Assembly (NCBI RefSeq): GCF_001886955.1
Contig: NZ_CP016804.1
Span: 1,860,001 to 1,924,000 of the forward strand
Source: Halodesulfurarchaeum formicicum
Lineage (GTDB): Archaea; Halobacteriota; Halobacteria; Halobacteriales; Halobacteriaceae
Direction of reading: 5' to 3'
Length of the DNA: 64,000 nt
The notes beneath the pieces were generated by a model. That model was not told the DNA's origin and searched no databases. It saw nothing but the letters and a program-made list of their open reading frames with translations. Position 1 is the first letter of the stretch. Every line of letters starts with the position of its first letter. Shown here piece after piece: positions 1 to 5,854 of this stretch. A program made the position numbers and the translations under genes.

Positions 1-84
1 GAGGAGTCCATCCACCAGCACAACGCCCACGCCGAGCGGATCGCGACGATGGACGAGTTGCGAGCAGAAGTCACCGGCGAGTAG
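1..84 (+). CDS. C-terminal end of an unidentified protein (5' end outside window)
   Basis: An open frame enters from the left edge and ends at a TAG at 82-84. It gives 27 residues beginning EESIHQHNAHAERIATMDEL, hydrophilic and probably helical. The frame has the GC-rich third positions of real haloarchaeal genes. Too little is visible to name a family. fxsA follows 47 bp downstream on the same strand with its own TATA-like TTAAG. Confidence 0.5.
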   Translation, partial: EESIHQHNAHAERIATMDELRAEVTGE

Positions 85-131
85 TCGGCCAGGGCCGAAG
101 GGTTATACTTCTTAAGCCGCTATCCGGAGTC

Positions 132-677
132 ATGTTGCGGTTGCTCCTGGCCGGCCTGCTCCTGATTCCCCTCGCGGACATCGCCCTCCTGGTTGTGGTC
201 GCCGGGACGATCGGCTGGGCCCCGACCGTCGCGCTGGTCGTGCTCACGGCCCTCCTGGGGATGCTCTTTGTCAGAGCCGAAGGACGACACACACTCCGAC
301 GGATGCAGCGTTCGCTGGCCGAGGGCGAGTTGCCGACCGACCAGGTCGTCGACGGCGGGTTGCTCATCGCTGCGGGGGCCTTCCTGCTCACGCCGGGGCT
401 CGTGACCGACGCGGTGGGCTTTCTCCTCGCGCTCCCGCTCTCGCGAGTGCCCATCCGGATCGTGCTCAAGCGCTATGTCATCACGCCGATGATCGACAGC
501 CGAACGGGCGGCTTCGCGACAGGGCGAGTCTACACGGCCGGCTTCCCTGGGTCCGATGGATCGGGTGGGGACGGGGCCGGCCCCTGGACGACTGGGCCGG
601 GCTCGAATGACGGCGGATCGACGGGCGATACGATCGACCTGGGACCCGAGGAGTACGACGTCTCCGAGGAGCGCTGA
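132..677 (+). CDS. fxsA: FxsA family cytoplasmic membrane protein
   Basis: 181 residues. The first ~120 match the FxsA family: an N-terminal hydrophobic helix (about 2-18) followed directly by a second (about 20-45), an amphipathic stretch with EGRHTLRRMQ, then a hydrophobic pair around 77-105 containing LLTPGLVTDAVGF, the family hallmark. The last ~60 residues are a Gly/Asp/Ser-rich, probably disordered tail typical of haloarchaeal versions. In E. coli the protein is an inner-membrane protein that relieves phage T7 exclusion by F plasmid; its archaeal role is unknown. It is a single gene before a tRNA. Family assignment is firm, function is not. Confidence 0.85.
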   Translation: MLRLLLAGLLLIPLADIALLVVVAGTIGWAPTVALVVLTALLGMLFVRAEGRHTLRRMQRSLAEGELPTDQVVDGGLLIAAGAFLLTPGLVTDAVGFLLALPLSRVPIRIVLKRYVITPMIDSRTGGFATGRVYTAGFPGSDGSGGDGAGPWTTGPGSNDGGSTGDTIDLGPEEYDVSEER

Positions 678-741
678 GATCCCGTCGCCGGCCGGCGAAA
701 GGAAACCCTTTTACTTCCCAGCGGGCAAGTCGGGGTTGTCA

Positions 742-815
742 GGGCCAGTAGCTCAATTAGGTAGAGCGCCACTCTGATAAGGTGGAGGCTTGCGGTTCAA
801 ATCCGCACTGGCCCA
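742..815 (+). tRNA. tRNA-Ile (anticodon GAT)
   Basis: 74-nt cloverleaf. The acceptor stem GGGCCAG (742-748) pairs with CTGGCCC (808-814), with discriminator A815 and no encoded CCA. The D stem is GCTC/GAGC. The anticodon stem is 769-773/781-785 with loop CTGATAA and anticodon GAT at 776-778. The T arm contains GGTTCAAATCC. A TATA-like TTTTACT lies about 30 bp upstream (707-714). No intron is seen. The 3' end is partly duplicated 140 bp downstream, which suggests use as an integration site. Confidence 0.97.
793..815 (+). repeat. attachment-site-like core within the 3' end of tRNA-Ile (left copy)
   Basis: These last 23 nt of the tRNA gene recur at 933-955 with a single T-to-C difference at the ninth base of GGTTCAAAT/CCC. 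Archaeal integrases of the SSV/pNOB8 type and many haloarchaeal tyrosine recombinases use tRNA 3' ends this way. No integrase gene is present in the window. Confidence 0.6.
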
Positions 816-828
816 TATTTTACGGCAC

Positions 829-877
829 TTCGCCGACGAGCGACGCTTGTGTCGCTCGTCGCGAATGGCGAGGCGAA
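829..877. repeat. nested inverted repeat between the two tRNA-Ile 3' ends
   Basis: An 11-bp perfect palindrome arm, CGACGAGCGAC (834-844), pairs with 851-861 around a 6-nt loop. An outer 6-bp stem, TTCGCC (829-834), can pair with GGCGAA (872-877); the two stems share base 834. A second inverted repeat, ATCACG (902-907)/CGTGAT (925-930), lies just to the right. No gene is seen in 816-1069. Confidence 0.7.
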
Positions 878-932
878 ATTGGGTGTGCGGATTTGAGCCC
901 TATCACGAGCGAGCCTGCGAGCGACGTGATTT

Positions 933-955
933 CGGTTCAAACCCGCACTGGCCCA
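933..955 (+). repeat. partial second copy of tRNA-Ile 3' end (att-like scar)
   Basis: 22 of 23 bases match the tRNA-Ile 3' end, ending exactly at the discriminator A. A 15-bp inverted copy of the T-arm segment (one mismatch) also lies at 885-899. The 117 bp between the two direct copies contain only hairpins, so this is either the scar of an excised or eroded element or a tandem attachment site. Confidence 0.65.
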
Positions 956-1069
956 CTTCTCGAAGACCCACACCGTGGAGCGACCAGCTTGCTGTGTAGC
1001 GAGACGTGGCTGCAAAATTTGGACCCGCTGTCTCACACGGCCGCAGTTATCCTCGAGACATCCACGCTG

Positions 1070-1396
1070 TCAGCCATACGCGAACTTGACATCCTCCCCG
1101 CCATTAAGTGGGAGGCTTCCGCTTGCTATACGTGAGGGAGGGAGGTGACGGTCGTAGATATTCCGTCGATGGCCGACCGCCTCGACAACGAGGACGTCGT
1201 CAGCCTGATCCCACGTGACAATCGCCCGATAGTCGCCCGCTCGGAGTTTATGGTACGGATACCCAGTGAGTTTCTCGAGGCGATGGGAGGTCCAATCTTT
1301 CGCCTCGTCGAGTTTCTTGACCAGTCGCTCCTGCGCATCTTTTTCGAGCCCCGCCAGTAAATCAAGGGCTTTCGGCGTCCACTCGACCTCAGTCAT
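1070..1396 (-). CDS. RelE/ParE-superfamily toxin of a type II toxin-antitoxin pair
   Basis: 108 residues. The fold signature is visible: N-terminal W-T-P-K-A helix, LEKDAQERLVKKLDEA helix, then the strand block KLRAGDYRAIVTWD and the terminal VVEAVGHRRNIYDR, where the basic RelE active-site residues lie. Members of the family cleave mRNA on the ribosome. The start ATG overlaps the upstream antitoxin gene by 8 nt (antitoxin first), the usual coupled order. A RelE domain normally ends near NIYDRHLP; the last ~20 residues here are read out of an IS200/IS605-like hairpin at 1086-1122, so the C-terminus appears extended by insertion. Activity after this change is uncertain. Confidence 0.8.
   Translation of the reverse strand: MTEVEWTPKALDLLAGLEKDAQERLVKKLDEAKDWTSHRLEKLTGYPYHKLRAGDYRAIVTWDQADDVLVVEAVGHRRNIYDRHLPPSRIASGSLPLNGGEDVKFAYG
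1086..1122. mobile_element. degenerate IS200/IS605 (IS1341-type) terminal hairpin
   Basis: The sequence contains TTGACATCCTCCCC, followed by a 6-bp stem (CCTCCC 1093-1098 with GGGAGG 1110-1115) and GCTTCC. This is the arrangement recalled from ends of haloarchaeal IS200/IS605 elements and their MITE-like derivatives. No transposase frame remains nearby, so it is a solo end or a short non-autonomous remnant. The identification rests on motif memory, not on a database match. Confidence 0.5.
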
Positions 1397-1667
1397 CGAT
1401 GCCCAGACGGCCCTTCACATCGTCCTGCGAAACGGTCTCGCCCTGCTCGCGTTGTTTTCGGCTCTCGGCGAGGTGCTCCAGCGCTTCGGTCGATAGTTGC
1501 GTCGGGGGATTGACGGCACTTCGAAGGGCCTCACGGATAAATTCGGACTTGTTCGCGTAGCCGCGTTCCTCCCAGACCTCGTCGATTTGTGTCAACAGCG
1601 ACTGTGGCACCCTGACGTTGATCTTCTCCATCTTTCCGTCGCCAGCGGCGTCACTGTCGGTGCTCAT
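1389..1667 (-). CDS. ribbon-helix-helix (CopG/RHH) antitoxin
   Basis: 92 residues from the ATG at 1667, chosen because it follows a TATA-like TACTTAC and a palindrome at leaderless spacing; longer in-frame readings lack gene-like composition. After a short acidic head (MSTDSDAAGDGK) comes the RHH core: strand MEKINVRVPQSLLTQIDEV, then helices EERGYANKSEFIREALRSAV. The tail (residues 62-92) is charged and would wrap the RelE toxin. The gene overlaps the toxin by 8 nt. It presumably represses its own operon through the inverted repeat at 1673-1690. Confidence 0.85.
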   Translation of the reverse strand: MSTDSDAAGDGKMEKINVRVPQSLLTQIDEVWEERGYANKSEFIREALRSAVNPPTQLSTEALEHLAESRKQREQGETVSQDDVKGRLGIDD

Positions 1668-1672
1668 GTAGT

Positions 1673-1690
1673 GTGATACATGCGTATCAC
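1673..1690 (-). promoter_or_regulatory. antitoxin operator palindrome and promoter
   Basis: A perfect 7-bp inverted repeat, GTGATAC-N4-GTATCAC, occupies -6 to -23 of the antitoxin start. It sits immediately inside a TATA-like TACTTAC at -24 to -30. A bound RHH dimer or toxin-antitoxin complex here would cover the transcription start, as expected for autorepression. Confidence 0.75.
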
Positions 1691-1850
1691 GTAAGTAGCT
1701 TCGGTTGAATCCGGACGGGAATTCCAAAATTGATGGTTCTACAGACATGTTGAAGCTCCCTCCCACAGTATTCCCCATTGCCAAAACCAACCGGGAAAGC
1801 GAGCATAGACGGTCTTCAAACCAGGCTGGGACGGCGTGGGACCGACTTCC

Positions 1851-2888
1851 TTAGTCCTCGGAGCCCGCAGCATCGTCGTCATCGTCCGCTTCTTCGTCAC
1901 CGTCCTCCTCGTACTCGTCATCTTCGTCGTCGTGATCGTGTTCGTCCGCCGCGTCCTCGAAGTCGACGGATAGCTCCCCGTCCCGATCCGCGTGGGTGAC
2001 TTCGATCTCCAGTTCGTCATCGACAGGAACGGTCACGGTCAGCGTCCCGTTTTCGCCGGTTTCACCGACGGGTTCGTCGTTGACGGACACCGTGGCGTTG
2101 CTGATAGCGTTACCGTCGGCGTCCAGCGCGGTGACGGACAGGTTCGCACCCGGTTCGAGCGTGCCTTCGACGACCAGGTCGATCTGCCCCTCCTCGTCCG
2201 CGTCATCGTCTTCCTCGGCCGACTCGAGTGGGATTTCGAGCTCACCCGCCGCCTCGTATTCGACTTCGACTTCAAACTCGTCCGCCTCGGGGACGGTCAC
2301 CGTGATCGTCCCGCTGGAGTCGGTCGTACCGACGTGCTCGCCGTTGACGGACACGGCTGCGCCAGCAACCGGGTATTCCGCGTGGGTAGCAGTGATGGTC
2401 ACGTTCTCGCCGACACTGGCGTTCCCATCCACGCCGAGGTCGAGTGACTCGTCCTCGTCACTCTCATCCATGTCGTCGTCTTCGGTCGCTTCCGTGTCCT
2501 CATCCGCGAGTGGGATTTCGAGTTCGCCTTCCCGTTCGGCTTCGACCTCGACCTCGAATTCATCGTCGTCCGGGACCGTGACGGCGATGGTCCCGTTCTC
2601 GTCAGTCTCGTACGTGTCTTCACCATTGACACTCACAGCGGCGAACCGGACCGGTTCGCCGTCCCGGCTGGCGGTAAGCGTGACTGTCTCACCGAGTGTG
2701 ACGGTTCCGTCGACGGTGATGTTGACCGCACCATCTGTTTCGATTCCGTCCGCGGGTCCCTGTTCGCCGTTGTCCATGGCCCCGAGTGGCCCCGAGCCCT
2801 GTGTCGCCATGGCGGCGGTCGCGCCAGAAGCGATCACGAGGACCGAAACCACGAGGGCAGCTACGGTTCCGAATTTTACTGGTATCAT
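1851..2888 (-). CDS. secreted acidic protein with three tandem beta-sandwich-like repeats
   Basis: 345 residues. A hydrophobic N-terminal helix (about 7-26, ending ATAAMAT) looks like a Sec signal. Three repeats follow at about 52-127, 147-226 and 236-308. Each has the pattern G-x-V-T-x-G-E-x-V-T-x-T, then AAVSVNGE, a G-T-x-T-V-T-V-P strand, D/E-E-F/L-E-V-E-V, and a closing EGELEIPL-type strand, as in Ig-like or carboxypeptidase-regulatory-like domains. The repeats are joined by Asp/Glu runs, and the protein ends in a ~35-residue D/E/H tail. There is no visible C-terminal membrane anchor or PGF motif. It is probably an extracellular adhesin or cation-binding protein; no specific function is recognised. 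It stands alone, downstream of a hairpin element. Confidence 0.75.
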   Translation of the reverse strand: MIPVKFGTVAALVVSVLVIASGATAAMATQGSGPLGAMDNGEQGPADGIETDGAVNITVDGTVTLGETVTLTASRDGEPVRFAAVSVNGEDTYETDENGTIAVTVPDDDEFEVEVEAEREGELEIPLADEDTEATEDDDMDESDEDESLDLGVDGNASVGENVTITATHAEYPVAGAAVSVNGEHVGTTDSSGTITVTVPEADEFEVEVEYEAAGELEIPLESAEEDDDADEEGQIDLVVEGTLEPGANLSVTALDADGNAISNATVSVNDEPVGETGENGTLTVTVPVDDELEIEVTHADRDGELSVDFEDAADEHDHDDEDDEYEEDGDEEADDDDDAAGSED

Positions 2889-3031
2889 GACGGGAGGTTC
2901 GTAAATTCCGTAACGTATCCAGACCTATGAACCGGGAAGACTGCTTAGCCGATTTCCGCCCAGTTCAGTCGAATTAAACGGCCTTGTCGGGATTCGAAAC
3001 TACACCCGTTCTACAGATAAGCAAGGCGAAT

Positions 3032-3108
3032 GCCTCGGGGTCGTACGGAAATCGAAGATTTCCGTGATGATGAGAATCGGAGATTCTCGAACTACTTGAC
3101 CCCGAGGC
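3032..3108. repeat. three-way-junction palindrome (possible IS200/IS605 right end or structured RNA)
   Basis: An 11-bp perfect outer stem, GCCTCGGGGTC (3032-3042)/GACCCCGAGGC (3098-3108), encloses two perfect hairpins. Arms 3045-3053/3057-3065 (9 bp, loop GAA) form the first and arms 3072-3078/3082-3088 (7 bp, loop GGA) the second. The folded form is a three-way junction in DNA or RNA. The intergenic stretch 2889-3180 contains no gene. Sequences of this style occur near ends of haloarchaeal IS1341-type elements, but no transposase is seen. Confidence 0.7.
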
Positions 3109-3180
3109 GGTTCACATGACTGTCCGTCCGGTCTCAAAAACCGGAGACAAAACGTGTCGGGACGTCGTTCGGCTGGGTAG

Positions 3181-3825
3181 TCACTCCGACTGCAGCGCCT
3201 CGAACCGCGATTCGAGGTCCGCAAGCGTCGAGCGATACTGTTCGATCTGGGTCGCCAGCCGGTCCTCGAACGCGTCGAGCTGCTCGTGCATGTCTTCGGA
3301 GAGCTCCCCGGACTGGCCCTCGATCTCGGCCTGGAGGGATTCGTACTGGTCGACGACCACTTCCAGCGCGTCCAGCGTCCGGGCCTCGAAGTCGTCGTTC
3401 GCATCCAGGATGAGGTCCAGCTGCGCGTCGAGGCTGCTGAGCGCCCCGTCGACCGCCGCCTCGTACTCCTCGATACCGGCTTCGGCGGCTTCATCGGCGG
3501 ACTCGACCATGTCGTCGTGAGCCGCGAGCAGGTCGTCGAAGCCACCCTCGACGGCCTGACGGAGGTCTTCGAGTGCCGCCTCGTCGGTCGGCGTGGTTGC
3601 CTCGATGGCCTCGAGGATGTCCTCGATCGCCCGCTGGCCGACCTCCAGGGTGCGCCGGTGGACGTCCGTGCCCTCGACTGCAGCCGAGCGCATGGCCGCG
3701 GCGAACGCCGCCGGGGCACTCGCCGACTCCTCGGCGAACTGCTGTCCCTGTTCGATCACGTCACGTTGCATCTCGAACATCGCCCCGAAAGGCGAGTCGT
3801 CGGTGGAATCGGTATCCTCAGTCAT
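3181..3825 (-). CDS. phaP: phasin-like PHA granule-associated protein
   Basis: 214 residues, almost wholly amphipathic helix and coiled coil, rich in Ala, Glu and Asp, with the start motif DSPFGAMFEMQRDVIEQGQQF that is typical of haloarchaeal phasins. Phasins coat polyhydroxyalkanoate granules and regulate their size. It overlaps by 8 nt the AbrB-type gene in front of it, matching the phaRP arrangement described for Haloferax mediterranei. No phaE or phaC synthase gene is in the window, so the operon is separated from the synthase or the strain uses it for another hydrophobic surface. The call rests on helix pattern plus gene order. Confidence 0.75.
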   Translation of the reverse strand: MTEDTDSTDDSPFGAMFEMQRDVIEQGQQFAEESASAPAAFAAAMRSAAVEGTDVHRRTLEVGQRAIEDILEAIEATTPTDEAALEDLRQAVEGGFDDLLAAHDDMVESADEAAEAGIEEYEAAVDGALSSLDAQLDLILDANDDFEARTLDALEVVVDQYESLQAEIEGQSGELSEDMHEQLDAFEDRLATQIEQYRSTLADLESRFEALQSE

Positions 3826-4120
3826 TGTCCTGGTTGCGCTTGAGCGGCACGATCACTGCCTGGACGATATCACCCTCGCCGAGGTCGAGGACCTCGCGTT
3901 CGGCGTCGGGAATGCTGATCCGGCCACCACTCTGGATCCGGGTCTTGAACGTCGCCGTCCCCTGGACCGCCTCCAGCGGGAACGACTCGGGCGTGGGAAC
4001 CGCATCGAGCATGGCTTCGGTCATCTGTGCTGAGGTTTCGGTCGCGTCGGAGCCCGCCTGCCCCATCGCCTTCGCGAAGGCCGAGGGAAACATGGCGGAG
4101 TTGGAGTCGTCGTCTGTCAT
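3818..4120 (-). CDS. phaR: AbrB/SpoVT-type regulator PhaR
   Basis: 100 residues. The C-terminal half (about 55-95) is a swapped-hairpin AbrB domain: TFKTRIQSGGRISIPDAEREVLDLGEGDIVQAVIVPL in broken form, with the conserved G-R-I-S-I-P and L-G-E-G-D turns. The N-terminal half is a short amphipathic region (MFPSAFAKAMGQ) like the granule-binding segment of phasins. In Hfx. mediterranei the equivalent protein binds both PHA granules and its own promoter, giving granule-dependent derepression of phaRP. The gene is first in the operon, with a TATA-like CTTATGG about 30 bp before the start. Confidence 0.75.
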   Translation of the reverse strand: MTDDDSNSAMFPSAFAKAMGQAGSDATETSAQMTEAMLDAVPTPESFPLEAVQGTATFKTRIQSGGRISIPDAEREVLDLGEGDIVQAVIVPLKRNQDND

Positions 4121-4342
4121 TGCGACACCTGACCATTCGTCCCTGTGACCATAAGTGTTTCCACTAAATGGAGTTAATCACCGTTTGATACCAGATAGTG
4201 GTGCATTTTGGTTTTGTTCGGTGTGGTTGCGATGCTGCGGGTTCGTCCTCCCCCACCCCGGAGGGTGGCACGGCCGGGGACTGGGCCCGTGACTCGGGCC
4301 GCGAACGACACCTAGATACGTCCGCCACCCCCAGCCATCCGC

Positions 4343-5854
4343 ATGGAGGTGGCGCTCGTCATCCTCGACGGCTGGGGACTCGGCGACCACGACCGATTGA
4401 ACGCGATCGAGGCCGCTCACACCCCCACGTTCGATCGCTACTGGGACACGGGCGTCACCGGCACCCTCCGCACCGACGGGCCGACCGTGGGCCTGCCGGA
4501 GGGACGCATGGGAAACAGCGAGGTGGGTCATCTCACCATCGGAGCCGGGCGCCCACTAGATCAACCGGCCCTCCGCATCGACCGACAGATCGAAGCCGGC
4601 ACCTTCTGCGAGAACGAGGCCCTCCGGACCGTTTTCGACGACACCAGAGAACAGGACGGACGGCTGCACCTCATGGGGCTGGTCAGTGACGGCGGCGTTC
4701 ACGCCGATCAGGCCCACTTACACGCGCTCATCGAGTGTGCCGCCGCGGAGGGCCTGGAGGTGGTGATCCACGCCTTCATGGACGGCCGGGACACGAGCCC
4801 GACCGCCGGCGAGGCGTTCATCACCGAACTCCAATCCGAAATCGAGCGGATCGGAACCGGCTCGGTCGCGACCGTCACCGGCCGCTACTACGCGATGGAC
4901 CGGGACGGGAACTGGGAGCGAACCAAACGGGCCTACGACGCGATCGTAAACCGTGAGGCGACACATGAGGCCAAATCGGCACGGGCCGCCGTCGAACAGT
5001 CGTATGACCGTGGAGACACGGACGAGTTCATCGAACCGACCCTGATCGCGGACGGGCCGCCACTCGAATCCGGTGATGGCGTGGTCTTCTGCAACTTCCG
5101 GGCCGATCGGGCACGCCAGCTCACCCGGATGCTCGCGGACATCGACCCCGCCTGGCCCCAGTCGACGGAGCCACCGGAGATCACGCTCGCGACGATGACC
5201 GAGTACGATCGGCGCTTCGATCTGCCCGTCCTCATCGAACCAAACGAGCCCGAAATCACCCTTGGTGCGGTCCTCGAACGGGCCGGGTTGACACAGCTCC
5301 GGATCGCCGAGTCCGAGAAGTACCCCCACGTCACGTACTTCCTCAACGGCGGCCGCGAGATCGAGTTCGAGGGCGAAATCCGGGAGATCGTCGCCAGCCC
5401 GGACGTGCCGACCTACGATCAAAAGCCGGAGATGAGCGCAGCCGGGGTCACCGACGCCGCGGTCCGGATCATCGACGAGCAGGACCCTGACGTACTCGTG
5501 CTCAACTACGCGAACCCCGACATGGTCGGGCACACGGGCGACTACGAGGCGACGATCGAGGCCGTCGAGACCGTCGACGCCGAACTCGATCGCCTGGGCA
5601 CGGCCATCCGGGAGGCAGGTGGCCACCTGCTCGTAACCGCCGACCACGGCAACGCCGAGGACATGGGCACGCCGGAGACACCGCACACGGCCCACACGTT
5701 CAATCCAGTCCCGTTCATCTCGATCGATCCCGCGAACGGTAACGGCCGCATTCGCGAGGGCGGGACCCTCGCGGATCTCGCGCCAACGATCCTCTCGATT
5801 CTCGGACTCGACCGCCCCGAGGGGATGACGGGACGCTCCCTGCTCACGAATTAA
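4343..5854 (+). CDS. gpmI: 2,3-bisphosphoglycerate-independent phosphoglycerate mutase
   Basis: 503 residues, full length for the bacterial-type, two-domain GpmI. It interconverts 3- and 2-phosphoglycerate in glycolysis and gluconeogenesis using two Mn ions and a phosphoserine. Asp9 in VILDGWG and the nucleophile Ser59 in MGNSEVGHL are present, as are the second-domain metal ligands around DHGNAED and HTAHT near 430-450. HAFMDGRDTSP marks the substrate-binding domain. It starts at the ATG at 4343 after a 220-bp spacer without genes, and its 3' end overlaps the convergent amidohydrolase by 4 nt. Cytoplasmic housekeeping enzyme. Confidence 0.96.
   Translation: MEVALVILDGWGLGDHDRLNAIEAAHTPTFDRYWDTGVTGTLRTDGPTVGLPEGRMGNSEVGHLTIGAGRPLDQPALRIDRQIEAGTFCENEALRTVFDDTREQDGRLHLMGLVSDGGVHADQAHLHALIECAAAEGLEVVIHAFMDGRDTSPTAGEAFITELQSEIERIGTGSVATVTGRYYAMDRDGNWERTKRAYDAIVNREATHEAKSARAAVEQSYDRGDTDEFIEPTLIADGPPLESGDGVVFCNFRADRARQLTRMLADIDPAWPQSTEPPEITLATMTEYDRRFDLPVLIEPNEPEITLGAVLERAGLTQLRIAESEKYPHVTYFLNGGREIEFEGEIREIVASPDVPTYDQKPEMSAAGVTDAAVRIIDEQDPDVLVLNYANPDMVGHTGDYEATIEAVETVDAELDRLGTAIREAGGHLLVTADHGNAEDMGTPETPHTAHTFNPVPFISIDPANGNGRIREGGTLADLAPTILSILGLDRPEGMTGRSLLTN

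Noticed and set aside
1740-1765. TTGAAGCTCCCTCCCAC resembling a second IS200/IS605 end
   Set aside because: It lacks the paired arm and the TGACATCC part, so the resemblance is too weak to call.
4240-4275. CCCCACCCCGGAGGGTGG hairpin before gpmI as a regulatory element
   Set aside because: The stem is short and imperfect (CCACCC/GGGTGG around a small loop), with no position relative to a promoter that would give it meaning.
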